Shown here one piece after another: positions 10,884 through 22,831 of a stretch of DNA of 64,000 nt. The notes under the pieces were generated by a model that worked only from the letters and a program-made list of their open reading frames with translations, was not told the DNA's origin and made no database searches. Position 1 is the stretch's first letter, and every line of letters starts with the position of its first letter. The DNA is from Malachius bipustulatus. Lineage: Eukaryota; Arthropoda; Insecta; Coleoptera; Melyridae. A program made the translations under genes and the position numbers. The stretch is taken from positions 5,952,001-6,016,000 of the forward strand of contig OU342638.1 in NCBI GenBank assembly GCA_910589415.1. Reading direction: 5' to 3'.

Positions 10884-11036
10884 AATTGGCGACGAGGTGA
10901 AGTTAAGTTATTCGATATTACATGATACCGGTGTCCCCGTATTGCGAGATTCATTTCCTACAATAAGTTCAACGTCGGAAAAGCACGTTCGCATTATCTT
11001 AATAACCTCAATAATTGGTAATATAATCAAGTAAAA

Positions 11037-11695
11037 ATGGATACAGATCAATTTCGACAACTTCTAGAAGCTTTAACAGTTAACCAGCAAGCTTTAATAA
11101 ATCAAATTCTAATAGGAAACCAGCCAGCACCTCCGGTAAATCCTGCTGTTAACATAGATTCCTTTGTGGTTCCTTTTGAAAATTTCAATCAACAAAAAGA
11201 AAATTTCAAAATGTATATTGTATCGACAGCGTTTTGAAAACTATCTGATATTGAAGAATGTGTTCCAGAATAAAGAGTATGCAGCTAAAATGCTACTGAA
11301 TGCAATAGGATCAACAAATTATACAAATTATAATACATTATCAGCGGTCGTGGCACCAAAACTAACAAGTGTTCTTGTCAAGAAGAATGTTCTTGTGTCA
11401 CAATATTCTTTCAATTTATCAATAATTAGAACACCAATCAATTGCTGAATATGTCGCAGCACTGCGACGTGACATTATCGACTGTGAATTTAATTCACCA
11501 TGTAATTGTAAGATAAGTATTGCAAATATGTTTCTAAGAGCCCAATTTATTCGAGGAATAAGAGACAATTCAATCCGGGAGCAGTTGCTTCAGTCAAATG
11601 ACAATGAATTTGACAACATTGTCTCCAGAGCCTTGGCATTAGAGGCATCGAAGATAGATAGCAATTCGATATTCAAGAAAAAACCTGTATCAAAG
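11037..11695 (+). pseudogene. Ty3/gypsy gag, frameshifted, without nucleocapsid
   Basis: The frame opens with ATG at 11037, 150 bases after the putative PBS. It gives a Gln-rich N-terminus, then 'ENFKMY', after which the frame shifts and continues 'YRQRFENYLILKNVFQNKEY' and 'MLLNAIGSTNYTNYNTL', shifts again, then reads 'EYVAALRRDIIDCEF', 'LRAQFIRGIRDNSIREQLLQ' and 'VSRALALEASK'. This is the capsid-like part of a gypsy Gag. No zinc knuckle follows: the reading passes directly to RT at about 11700, so nucleocapsid and protease have been deleted. Confidence 0.82.
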
Positions 11696-11699
11696 AGGA

Positions 11700-13670
11700 A
11701 ATAGTACAGAAATTTCCAGAAATATTTCAAGAGAAGGTTGGCTGTGTTCCGAATTTCAAGATTTCACTGCATCTCCGACAGAATGCCAAACCTGTATTCC
11801 ATAAAGAAAGAGATGTGCCATATGCATTGAGGGAGAAGGTTGAAAGAGAATTAGATAGTCTAGAAGCCTCTAAAATTATTTCAAAAGTTAACCACAGTGA
11901 CTGGGCTCAAGTGGCTCAACCCTTGTAGTGGTCCCTAAGGCTAATGGAGGAGTTCGACTTTGCGTTGATTATAAGGTTTGAGTTAACGACACATTATTGA
12001 TGGTAACAGCTAATTATCGTATTCAAAAGATAAATGATATTTTACATAAATTGAGAAACTCTAGATATTTCTGTCGACTTGATCTGTTTAAGGCCTACTT
12101 GCACCTCCGTGTCGATGAAGAGAGTTGGGTCATTCAAACCATATCAACCCATCGAGGTACGTACAAAATGCATCGACTTTCATTTGGTATAAAAACAGCT
12201 CCTGCATAATTCAATCGAATAATAGACCAAATCCTCTCTGGACTTCCCAAAACTCATTCATATTTCGATGACATACTTGTTCATGGTTCAAGTAGGGAGG
12301 AGTGTCAACAGAACCTTTTTGCATGCCTACAGAGACTACAAACTACAAGACTTTTATTTACATTTAAATAGCAGGAAGTGTGTATTTTTCGAAACGAAAA
12401 TCGAATATTTAGGTCATGTTGTTGAATTTGATAAAATTTCAAAATCCTCTTCAAAAGTTTAAGCAATCCTAGAGATGCCACGACCAACTATGTAGATGGA
12501 GTACGCAGATTTCTTGGAATGGTTACATTTTATTCCAGGTTCATTCGAAACGCATGAACTTTGACTTACCCCTTGAGGAAACTGCTCCAGAAGAACCAGA
12601 GATTTCAATGGACATGTTCGGCAGAATCAGCATTTATAAAATTAAAACAAGAGATTGCCAGCGATCAGGTATTGGTACCATATGATCCAGAATTGCCATT
12701 AGTCCTAGCTTGCGATGCCAGCCCTACAGGTGTAGCTGGAGTGTTATCACACACTATTGATAACATCGAATATCCGGTAGCTTTTGCCTCGAGATCACTG
12801 ACACCAAGTGAATGCAATTATAGCCAATTAGATCGTGAGGCCCTATAGCAATCATGTTTTCTGTTAACCATTTTTATATGTATATATATGGACAAAAATT
12901 CAAATTAATAACAGATAACAGCCCCCTAACCAGAATCTTCCACGAGAATACGAAGCTTCCAGCTATGACGCCAGCGAGACTGTTACGATACGCATCATTC
13001 CTTTCAGGATTTGAATATGAAATTGAACACATAAGAAAGGATCAGATCACATGAATGTAGATTGCTTATCAAGAGCTCCAATTAAACAGGCTTACCCATC
13101 ATTGGATAAAGTGCTCAATGAAGAAGTGCATCAAATTTGTTATGCAACCATTTCAGAAATTTCAACCCCAGAACTTACCGCTGATGTAATACGTAAGGCT
13201 ACAGAAGAAGATGAACATTTATAAAAAATTAGGAATGAATTGTTATCAACAACTTCAAATGAAAGTGAGTATACACTTGAAGATGGTCTGTTATTTAGAG
13301 GACAGCGAATTGTCATCCCTTCAAAGCTTCAAAATATGATTCTCACTGAACTCCATAGTACTCACATCGGAATCTCAAAAATGAAGCAATTAGCAAGAAG
13401 GTACTGTTTTTGGAAGAACATCGACAAAGACATAGAAAAATTGGTTCGCTCATGTGAGAATTGTGCTAACATTAGATCATCAACAGCAAAAGCCCCTTTG
13501 CATCATTGGTAAATTCCAACTGAAAATTGGAACCGAATTCACATCGACACTACGCAGGACCTTTTCAGGGATTCTACTTCCTAATTGTTATCGATGCCAA
13601 ATCAAGATGGGCAGAAATAAAGGTGATTCGAGATGCTCCTACATCATTGAAAACAGTTGAATTATTGCAT
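11700..13670 (+). pseudogene. Ty3/gypsy pol: RT, RNase H, integrase N-terminus (broken)
   Basis: Several frames carry, in order, the RT N-terminus 'PEIFQEKVGC', 'VVVPKANGGVRLCVDY', motif A 'CRLDLFKAYLHLRVDE', 'HRLSFGIKTAPA', the catalytic 'SYFDDILVHG' near 12260, connection 'VPYDPELPLVLACDASPTG' (RNase H first Asp), 'SQLDREAL', 'LITDNSPL', then the integrase HHCC zinc finger 'ELHSTHIG ... SCENC' near 13350-13470 and the first catalytic Asp block 'HIDYAGPF' near 13545. In-frame stops occur near 11990, 12210, 12848, 13054 and 13225. The order protease-RT-RNaseH-integrase is the gypsy order, but protease is absent. Confidence 0.88.
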
Positions 13671-14294
13671 GTCGAGGAAAATTCAAGAAATCATCCTGAA
13701 ATATCGAGCAACACCTCTTATAGTTGTGGAAAATCTCCAGCAGAGCTGTACTTGCATAGACCCATAAGAATTAAACTAGATGCAATAAGACCAGTAAAAC
13801 ATGAAGAGGCTCAAGAACAAGTACCTAGAGTACGAACGCTCCAGATTGGAGAAAGAGTTCAGGTGCGATTTTATAAAAACAACAATCTTGCATGGAAATT
13901 TGGATACATAACTAAAAAGTTTGGGTTTCTACATTATGAAGTTCAGCTAGATGATGGTTATGTGTTAAAAAGACACATCGATGAAATTTGTAGAACGAGA
14001 GTTCCCAAGAAGAAAGTGTCGTTTGCGACAGAAGAGGATAATCAGGAGATAAGGCAAAAAGAGTATCAAGATCAAGAAAATCAAGCCCCCTTATCTCCCC
14101 TTATTTTGAATGATCAACTAAATGTTCCTCCACTAGGAAACAACGTTCAGGCGGGGCCAGTGCAGCAGAATGACCATGTACAAGGTAACCAACCACCAGA
14201 ACAAGATTTTAATCTCCCAGAGAGAAGACGGCGTTTACCGAGCTACTTGAATGATTATGTGATATATCAAGTGAGCAGCAAGAACATCCTGTAA
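13671..14294 (+). pseudogene. Ty3/gypsy integrase C-terminus and tail
   Basis: After 'KTVELLH' the sequence jumps to the end of the integrase: a frame-shifted 'ILKYRATPL' then 'KSPAELYLHRPIRIKLD', followed by a GPY/F-like module 'ERVQVRFYKNNNLAWKFG' and 'DDGYVLKRHIDEICR', and a charged Gln/Asn-rich tail ending at 14294. The second and third catalytic acids of the DDE core are missing, so this copy could not encode active integrase. No envelope-like frame follows before the LTR. Confidence 0.8.
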
Positions 14295-14478
14295 TTTCCA
14301 ATTGAACTTTGTATGTCGGTAAATTTTAAAATTATTCATTTGTATTTTTCTCTTCTTTCTTTTTCAAATTCGCATTTTTCTAATTAAGCGTGGGAGACAC
14401 TGCTGTATCCCAATAATAGCCCTGTGACTGTGACGTCATGACGTATGTCATGTCAGGAGTTTTTAATAAGATGATTAG

Positions 14479-14590
14479 AATAATAATAGACTTTGACTTT
14501 ACTGTTTTTCATATGATACAATAAATTATTAAAAACGTATTTTCTATTCAATATAATCCCAACTAAGAAATCAATAGCAATTATTACAAC
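14479..14590 (+). repeat. Right LTR (3' part) of the gypsy element
   Basis: It matches the left LTR part at 10775-10883. The true start is probably upstream, somewhere in 14295-14478, where sequence such as 'gtgactgtgacgtcatgacg' would be U3, but the left LTR lacks that part so the edge cannot be fixed. Confidence 0.7.
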
Positions 14591-15724
14591 ACTTATTTTC
14601 AAAAAAAGTTCATTATATTATATAGGTAAGTTATGTTTTTGTTTATTGCTCTATGATCTCTAAGATCACTGATTGAAGTGGTGAATGTTATGATGAAACA
14701 TAAATGTACCTCTGTAGTTCTATCGTGCAAAAAATTTCTATAAATTATCCCATAGAAAACCTCGTAGCAACAATAAACTCGCCTTCTTACTTACAAAATG
14801 GATCTGGTTCAATTCTCTAGGTCCATTCTCTAGCGCGAGTTTGATTACCAAGATGAAGGTGAAGAAGTATTACGTCAGAAGAAACGGTTTTTGACTTACT
14901 GCAATTTGTCTTCGCATCCTAGTATGAGAAAATCCATGACCCTGAATATATAAATAAATTCGGCGACGAGTATCACTGTTTGGTTCAACAATAATTTGCA
15001 TAAATAATTTAGATATGCATAAATTTAGATATGCATATTAAATGATCGAAAAAGTTTGACGTGTATCTAATGTTAAAGGAAAAACCCTACATATACTTAA
15101 CTTATTCAATTATTACTATTTTGTTGATATTGCTCTTGCGTAATCAACTGTGGGATTAAATCACGAATTTTCGGGAATGTGGGCACTTTCTCTGGATGTG
15201 ATATCAAATTTTAGAATCCATCACCTCATTGCATGAATTGTTTTATTTATTCAATAAAAAATGTTCAGAAATAATAATACATTAGGAAACCAACTAGTTA
15301 GCCTAGTTGCCGAGTTGACGGACATATAGCGATACTTAGTTTCAATATAAAACTAGATTGACATTATTTTTACTATCACTAAACTTATTAAATGAATAGA
15401 GCGGAGTCATAACTTTAATTATCAATCCATTATCGGTAAAACGGTAGAAATAGCATGCGCTAAAGCATTTGATTTATAAGTTTATTCGCCCTATAGGTAT
15501 GTAAAATTGGCATGAATGACGACGTTAATAAAATCCATCGGAAAAACTTGTCCACGCAATGGACACGTTTCCGAGAGCCTATTTAGCTCGCCGTGAAAAA
15601 TATTCCGGACGCAATACTGCTCTGCACTTCTGAAACTTCATGGTGTATGAATGTGGCCAATAGAAAAATAATAAAAAACCTTGCGAATCAATCACATAAA
15701 AATTTTGACCTATTTTCTACCTAC
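14591..15724. other. Non-coding stretch
   Basis: AT-rich with no recognisable gene or clear repeat edges. 15593-15859 has a short open frame on the plus strand, but it overlaps the minus-strand pol relic in part and has no protein-like features. Confidence 0.5.
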
Positions 15725-16250
15725 GTCACTAGTATACTAATAATTTGGCCTGAAGTGTTCACCAAATTCTTCAGCCGTCTTCATGACAATTTCAAGCCGT
15801 GCTATTCCTTCTTTATAATAATTCTGACAATTTCAAGCCGTGCTATTCCTTCTTTATAATAATTCTGACTTTGGTATTATTAGGTCGTTCATATAGGTTA
15901 AAACGATATTTCTAGTCACTATATCTTTAAAAATAGCGTTCATAAATCGCTGGAACACTTTCCGGTGAGTTACATAGTCCAAATTGAACCTTTGTAAACT
16001 GGAACTGCCCATCTCAGACTCTCTTGCTACCGTCTTTCTTGGAAACAACTACTACTGGACTGGCATACTCTGATGAAGAGTGTCCTACGATGCCATCTGC
16101 AAGCCAATCTTTCACTTGATTAGATACTACTTGTTGTTCAGGAAATGGTAAACGTCTCGGTCTTCCGGTATCAACGAGAGCATTTATTTTGATATCGTTA
16201 ATTTGAATTCTTTTTAATATGTTTGTTTTCTGAATTGCATATTTCATTTT
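15725..16250 (-). pseudogene. Ty3/gypsy protease-RT fragments (minus strand), heavily deleted
   Basis: From right to left the minus strand gives the protease start 'KINALVDTG' (DTG active-site triplet) and then jumps directly to the RT N-terminus 'EQQVVSNQVKDWLADGIV' and 'YASPVVVVSKKDGSKR'. It jumps again past motif A to 'RFNLDYVTHRKVFQRFMNAI', then 'IVLTYMNDLIIP' where the catalytic YMDD has become YMND, then 'GIARLEIVMKTAEEFG'. The rest of pol is gone. Two internal deletions and the changed catalytic residue make it inactive. It follows the gag relic at 16199-17581 and belongs to the same element. Confidence 0.82.
15784..15865. repeat. 41-bp direct tandem duplication
   Basis: 'tgacaatttcaagccgtgct' and the next 21 bases occur at 15784 and again at 15825 with no visible difference. 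It lies inside the minus-strand RT relic and duplicates part of 'GIARLEIV', so it is a recent local duplication. Confidence 0.85.
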
Positions 16251-17585
16251 GCATGGTCAAAGTTGTCTTCATACTGTCAATTTCCTTGTGACATTCTACT
16301 GCTTTATGCCCATAGAGGTTACACTTAAAACATTTTGGTCCTTTTCTTTCGTGGGAACATTCATCCATGGAACGATGTCCCATACTTCCGCAGTTAAAGC
16401 ATCGTGGACCTTGCTTCCTCTTGTCAGTATCACTCAACTTGGTATGTTCATGATATTTTCCCTTATCGTCTTTAGATGGTCTATTTTGCTGAACCGGATA
16501 TTGCTTGCTTATCTTCTCATAGATTTCCAGTTTATCTTTAAAATATCTAACACTTTTCGCTCCATATACCAAATACCGACTTGTTACTAAAATTTTCTGA
16601 AACATGCACCATCTATAACGTATTGGAAAACGGCATCGTGTTTTATTTTCCCTTTACATGCCAATTCCTTCATGATTAGAAAATACTCCTGCATACTTTC
16701 ATCAGATTTTTGTTTTCGATTCGATAACATTCGGTGAACATCTGCACTGTTTATTTTGCTTCCAAATTCATCCTTAAGTGCACTCTTTAACTGGTCCCAT
16801 GATTTTAGTCCCTCTTCGGATTGTATAAACAACTTCGCTACACCTTTTCAACAACTTTTTGGCGAATACTAATTTCTGCATCTCATTTTATCCGAAAATA
16901 GCTGCGTTTTCTTCAAAGTATTTCTACAGAGTAATCTTGTTTTCCATCAAATGTTCTCACGGATTCTTCGATATCTCTAAATGTCAACGAAAACTGGGAT
17001 CTCTCGTTACCTCTTCGAATGTTATCATCACGCTATTCTTCTTCATCATCAGTATGAAAGTTCTCATGTGTCTGCATTCTCCTGCAGTCATCTCTACGTT
17101 TTCTTGTGTTATCTTTACTTGTTCTTTGTGTGTTCCTATACCCACCTTGATTTGATATCTTCATATTCGCATCTTCTTCCATCATTGCTACTCGTTTCTT
17201 TTTCTCAATGTCTTTTTGCAAATGAAAATTCAGATTTTTCTCTTCCTTCGAACACATCGTCTTCATAATCTTCGTCTCCCTCATTATTCATATTTACAAA
17301 TACACATTTTTTATATTCGTGGCCTAGTTTTTCATGTATACGTCTTTTTTCTTCACCACTGAGCGCTTCGACCGCCACTTTACGCATTTTTTCTTCATCT
17401 TTACGTTTTTTTTATTCATCCCGTCTTTTTGCATTCTCAGTTTCATTGTCGTCATTCTTTGTGCTAGGAGTGACAAGTCTTCTAAAAAGCAGCACAAATG
17501 AAATCCCAACTCGTCTTGTGGAATTTTATTTGAATCAACCCCTAATATTATGCATGCCGATACTACGTCGACATACGTCATGTTT
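16199..17585 (-). pseudogene. Ty3/gypsy gag with two zinc knuckles (minus strand), broken
   Basis: Minus-strand pieces run from about 17581 (N-terminal 'GVDSNKIPQDELGFHLCCFL') through a Lys/Glu/Met-rich region (17030-17400) to a capsid part 'SWDQLKSALKDEFGSKINSA', 'MQEYFLIMKELA' and 'YVIDGA' (16590-16830), then two CCHC zinc knuckles near 16330-16410: 'CFNCGSMGHRSMDEC' and 'CFKCNLYGHKAVEC'. The second is a perfect CX2CX4HX4C. The pieces are separated by frameshifts. It is a different gypsy lineage from the one at 10775-14590, whose gag lacks knuckles. Confidence 0.82.
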
Positions 17586-18231
17586 TCTTTTATAAAATCA
17601 ACGTTCAGTTGCTGTTGTTTTTCATTTTCAAATAGCCAGTGAATTCACGTAATCTTTTTCTATTATTTCTGTCGCCTACATTTTCAAAGATAATATTATG
17701 CAACGTTTTATTTATATTCTTCGGTGCAACTTTAATTCGTTGTTTTAATTGTTGAAATATCTGATAGAGAACTCATCGTGTATGGAAAATAGGAAAACTT
17801 TATCGTCTATCTTGTAAAAAATGTCACAACACGTTGTTATGGCAACTCAACGCTAAACAACTAAACAAAATAATTCACGTACATACGAGTAATTTGAAAA
17901 TGATGCGTTGGTTAGAATATTTCCTCCACTTGTCACTTTTGATAAACGAATTAAGATGGTACTTACAGTTTTTTGACACCAGCTTATAATATCGATCTAA
18001 TCCCTTAATAAATCCCTCAAGTCCTTCAAATCCTTTAAATCCCGGGACGGGCCTACAAGTTTGTGGGAAATTATCGATTCTTTATTCAAACAAAGAATAA
18101 AAACAATGTTGAAACAATAACTATTAACTGGAACTCTTATTATTTCATTTTATTTATTCATGATAAGCAAGATGAAATCAATAAAAATGCAATTTCATAA
18201 TACCAACTGGAGATGAGGTGTTGCTGTTACA
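17586..18231 (-). other. Leader and possible LTR edge of the minus-strand gypsy relic
   Basis: No frame. Near 18040-18060 the plus strand reads 'cccgggacgggcctacaagtttgtggg', i.e. a possible PBS (minus) next to a TGTGGGAA LTR edge at about 18061. No second LTR was found at the other end, so this is only suggestive. Confidence 0.3.
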
Positions 18232-18330
18232 GTCGATTTTCCCGGGAATTGAGATTTTGGGAAATTCCCGGGAATTTTCCCGTTCCCGGTGGACATTCCC
18301 AGGTGAATATTCCCGGCTACCCATCACTAG
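18232..18330. mobile_element. hAT-like terminal fragment
   Basis: The minus strand starts TAGTGATGGGTAGCCGGGAA and continues with repeated CCCGGGAA/TTCCCGGG blocks. TAGNGNTGGGNA is a usual hAT terminus. No matching opposite end or 8-bp duplication was found, so it is probably one end only. Confidence 0.4.
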
Positions 18331-18385
18331 GGCTGTCTAGGGATCGTCTTCAGGCTCGCACTGGCGACAGGGAGTTGACTCACTA

Positions 18386-20289
18386 TTAGTGTATTTTTTA
18401 ATAAAAAAATACACTATTGAGGACGACATCACTTTTCGAAAATCACCCAAACTCATCAAATGTCCACCGATCATGACCCCCAGATCACGAAAAAGTGGTT
18501 TTCCAAAATTCACCTGCCCACGATATATATATATATATTTATATATATATTTATATATATATATATTTATATATATATTTATATATATATATATTTATAT
18601 ATATATTTATATATATATATATTTCTCCAAAATCGCGAAATTTCGATTTTAAAAACGCTCCTGTAGCTTTATCTTTCAAGATTAGTGAATGAAATTTTGG
18701 ATCCTTGTAAAGCCTTGGAACGACGTTAGATTTTCGTTGAAAAAAATTCCTAAAGTCGCGTTACTTCTACAGGGTGTCCTTTCAAAATTCCCCATATCCC
18801 GTTTTTGTCATCTCATTTCAGGTCGCAGTTTTCAATCTAGGGGACTGAAATTTTTGTGGGAGTAAGATATATATAAGAACTGGTCTGGTATTGTACTTGA
18901 GCAAAATCGATCGAGCCGTTTCAAAATGGCGGCCATTTTAATTTTTGGAAAAAGGACTATTTTTTGAACCCCTGTATAAGCTAGATAGAAAAAGAGTTTT
19001 ATATCAAATTCACAATATTGGAAGTAAATGACTTGAAATTTTTTTTCATGCAACAAAATTTGCATTTTTTCTATTAATAAGCCAGTGGCGTGGGTAGGAA
19101 AAGGGTAAAAATGGCTAAATTTCTCCAACAATTTATGAGCACATTTTTGAAGTAATTAAACTGAAATTTTTACAGTAGACAACTATACTAATAGACTTCA
19201 ACCCTTGAGAATTTCAAAAAGTAAATAAGAAAAATGGCGGAGATATTCGATTTTTTTTACATGATGTTTTTTTTAAATTAATTTCTCTAAATTTTTAAAA
19301 ACGCTCCTGTAGCTTCATCTTTCAAGATTAATGAACGAAATTTTTTACTCTTATAAACCTTAGGGCTGACGTTTGATTTTCGTAAAAAACATTTTCCTAG
19401 AGTTGTGTTACTTCTACAGGATGTCCCTCCGAATTTCAGAAAAAAAACCGTCCGTGAGGCACGGTTTCTGGTCGAAGTTTTCAATCTAGAGCGCTGTAAT
19501 TTTTTTGGTAGTAAGATACCCTCAAGTAGTCGTCTGGTACTGTATTTGAGTAAAATAGGTAAAGACATTCCAAAATGGCGGCCTTTTCAATTTTTGGAAA
19601 ATGGCTAGATTTTGAACCCCTAAATAGGCAAGATCAAAAACTTTTAAACAAAATTAACAAGATTGGAATAAACTTATTTGAAATTTGAGCTAATGCAATA
19701 CAATTTGCATCATTTCTATTAATAAGCCAGAGGCGTGGGTAGGAAAAGGGTAAAAATGTCTACATTTCTATAAACATTCATGAGCTTATTTTTGAAGGAA
19801 TAGAACGGAAATTTTGATAGTAGACAACTATACTAATAGCATTTAACCTTCAAAAATTTCAAGAAGCAAATATAAAAATGGCGGAGATATATTCGAATAT
19901 TTTTAAATGATGTTTATTCCTCTAAAATTTCAAACTTTCGGTTTTCAAAACTCTCCTTTCAGTTTTTTCCGAATTTATTAAAGGTAGTGTAAAAAATAGT
20001 ATTTTTCAAGTAAAGTTAGCCAGTGGCGGGCATAGGAAAAGGGACAAAATTGTAAAATTTTGCCAATTTTTTTGATTTTTAAATTTAAAAATCCATTCTA
20101 AGGCACGTGTTGAAACGAAATGAAATGAAATTATCACAGAAAATTTTTCACATTAAAGCACTACGCTAACATGACATGACTATGGAAAATTTCAGAAAGC
20201 CAATAATTTAAAAAGCGGTGAAAATATTCATAATTGAATCGCATAAAAATACACTATTTCTGCGATTGATGCGCAAGAAGGTTTTTTAC
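18386..20289 (+). repeat. 1.9-kb dispersed non-coding repeat, copy A
   Basis: It starts with a self-complementary 'agtgtattttttaataaaaa' hairpin, runs through an (AT)-rich microsatellite (18521-18621), then two tandem units of about 646 bp beginning 'aaaaacgctcctgtagcttn' at 18651 and 19297. Each has 'ctacagg(g/a)tgtcc', 'ccaaaatggcggcc' and 'gccag(t/a)ggcgtgggtagg'. It ends 'tgcgattgatgcgcaagaag' + gttttt. The whole arrangement recurs inverted at 40319-42182. No coding capacity is visible, so it is likely non-autonomous. Confidence 0.88.
18521..18621. repeat. (AT)n / (TATATTTA)n microsatellite
   Basis: Alternating TA with regular TTTA interruptions. The inverted copy B carries a shorter tract at 41985-42048 in the same position of the repeat. 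Confidence 0.9.
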
Positions 20290-22169
20290 ATTCTCGTTGT
20301 TTTGACTCCCGCAGTTGTCATGGGATTGCACCAATTGTCTATTCTCGTTCCGCCCTCAAGATCTGTTATTGAAATGGACCATAAAAATGGTTAATTATTA
20401 TACTTCACATTTCTAATCGACATTGGTCAAAAAGTGATATTTTGTGACAAAGTTGACTTTTTGGATTCACTTTTAAGGAGAAACGTTTTTTTTTTATGAG
20501 AGCTGTTTTTTCTGGATAGCTACTTGAAGCTGCAAGTATGTGAAAAGCAAATCAGGAAATCAAAACCAAAACTCCTTTAGTACATCATCCGAATGTCAAC
20601 TCCAATCAAAATTTAAAAACAAACTCCGCAGAAAATTGCTATATGTAAAATATTATTGCCAATCTGAACTGAGTTATCTGCTTTCTAAACAGGTGTTAGA
20701 GGTAAAACCTTGGACCACGGTGGAATCGATGGTTGGTCTCGATATCCGTAAATACGCCGGCTCCATAATAGGTATATTCAGAAAAATTCCAGCATTCAAT
20801 TATTACCCAGGCAAACCTGAGGAATAATCATAGAATAGCGGCCTAGTTTGGTCAGTTGGTCATCACATTTAAAATAGCACAAGAAACTGCGAATTGCAGA
20901 GAACGTCATATTCGAAATGATAAGGCATATTGACTCATCGCCTTACGAGGCCAGGTAGAACAAAAAGGTAGCAGCAGGGCAAATAGGTATTGACGGTCCA
21001 AAAGTGGCCAAATAAAGGTAGCCCATGAGGCAAAACAACGACACAACAAATAAATGAAATGAGTTAAAACAACTATCATGAGTATGACATCAATTCAGGA
21101 AAACCACGCTTTCACAATTGAAAAAGCAATTGGAAAGACATTCGTATAACGTTCAAAGAGGAGGTAGCAATCAAAACAATGGCAACACTGCTCTCGACGT
21201 CCAAGTCAAACTAGAAACTCGACCAACAAACAAATGGTCATAAATGTAGGGTGGAGTGCCTGTGTATCGGGGTAAAGCCCACCACAATAACGATCATAAA
21301 AATTCCCAAACGAAAGGAAGAACCGAGTTAACGAGTAAAGCTCATTAAAATACAAAATGAGAATTCAATAAATATTGAATAGGTAAAAACACAGATATTC
21401 CCGCCGTATCCCGGGTCATCTGTAACCAATATGGTTGTTGTCTTTAATTAATTCAAGCTGATGCTTGGAATGAACTCAAAGAAATTAGGTAAAGGAAAAT
21501 AAGCAAAACGAAATGATAAGAAAGTACAGGGATGTAAAAGAGTGGTTTCTGAAGTAGATAGAAGTTTGAAAGATATATGAAATATATCTATCTTCGCTTT
21601 CCATTGTTTTATGCTCTCTATGTTAAGTAGGGATCCATCCTCGCTTTCCATTTTTTTATACTCTCTATGCAAAATCACAGCCCCTCTCGCCCTTCACCAT
21701 TTTACGCTCTTGCAAACGAATTCTCTCGCTCACTATTCGCTTTTAGACATCTGACAGGAAGTCCACAGTTAACAACCAGTCTCAGTAAATTTCCCGGAAA
21801 CACAACGAAAGAAAACACAGCGGTCCTATTAGGGTTAAATAGACGATCACAGTTGCTTTTCGCAACAGACCATGAGGCCCGGGGGGTAAACGTTACACTA
21901 TTACTTGATTTTTCCCTGCAAAAATACACTCATGTTTTTTACTTTAAATTTAGCAACTAAGCATGCAATAAAGAAAGTGTTCACAATAAAGATTATTAAC
22001 TTGTGTGTTTTGCAATTTCAAATATCGAATATTTATGAACAATAAACGTAAAACTGTTGCACATTGAGTGTAAATTAAAACAAATGCTCAATTTTTCAAG
22101 TGCGTTTTCGACTCGTTGACGAATTCGTCAATTCAAAATTATACAGCACCGAGATGCACGCATCTTTGC
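20290..22169. other. Non-coding; no gene supported
   Basis: A 95-codon frame at 20540-20827 starts 'MKSKSGNQNQNSFS' and ends 'FRKIPAFNYYPGKPEE'; I do not recognise it and it has no neighbours to support it. A 97-codon frame at 21667-21960 has no protein-like pattern. Several AATAAA signals (21967, 21987) lie near 22000. Confidence 0.4.
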
Positions 22170-22831
22170 GCGTAGATTGCCGGAGACTTAGAGCAGCGAT
22201 TTCGTGAGTCTATCGTGTTGTTTTTTTTTCGCGTAGAACCAAGTCAAACATGTTAGGTTCCTTTGAGTATGTCCCCGGGCATATGAAATCGTATTTTACG
22301 ACATTTTCTTGTGGTCGTAGATTTTTTAACTCAATAAAAAGTGGAAAAATTGTATTTTTTAAGAATCATGTTTTTGTTTGTTTACTGCCATATCTCTAAA
22401 AGTATCAGAGATACCGACATTTTTTTGTATCAAATTAAAGCACATATTGTAGCGCTTTTACCAGTATAATCAGTTTGTGCACAATTTTCACTTTCATTCC
22501 TCTAAAAGTCAGTTAAACCAAAAATATATTATATTTTATGTATTGAAATTTTCACCAATCGTATTTTTTTTATTTTTGAAAATAATTGCATACATGCAGC
22601 GAAGAAAATGAAGCCAAATAATCACAAAAGTTTTTGAAAAAGGAATTTTTTACCTGAAGTGTATCGTTTGACAACGATTTTTTTTTATTAGCGCTAAATG
22701 TGTAAACGGAGTGCACAAATACCTAATACACCTTGCCTTGCATGCAGAATCAGTCACGTAGGCAGTCTATAGAAGCGAGGGTCGTCGCAAGAGTGTTGCT
22801 ACCTAATTAGACAATATAATAATCTAAAACA

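Noticed and set aside
18389..18692. Overlapping frames encoding long I/Y repeats
   Set aside because: They are translations of the (AT)n microsatellite; copy B gives the same on the other strand.
20540..20827. 95-codon plus-strand frame
   Set aside because: No recognisable motif, no splice or neighbouring support, and in AT-rich DNA frames of this length occur by chance.
21667..21960. 97-codon plus-strand frame
   Set aside because: Composition follows the DNA rather than a protein pattern, and the opposite strand is also open over most of it.
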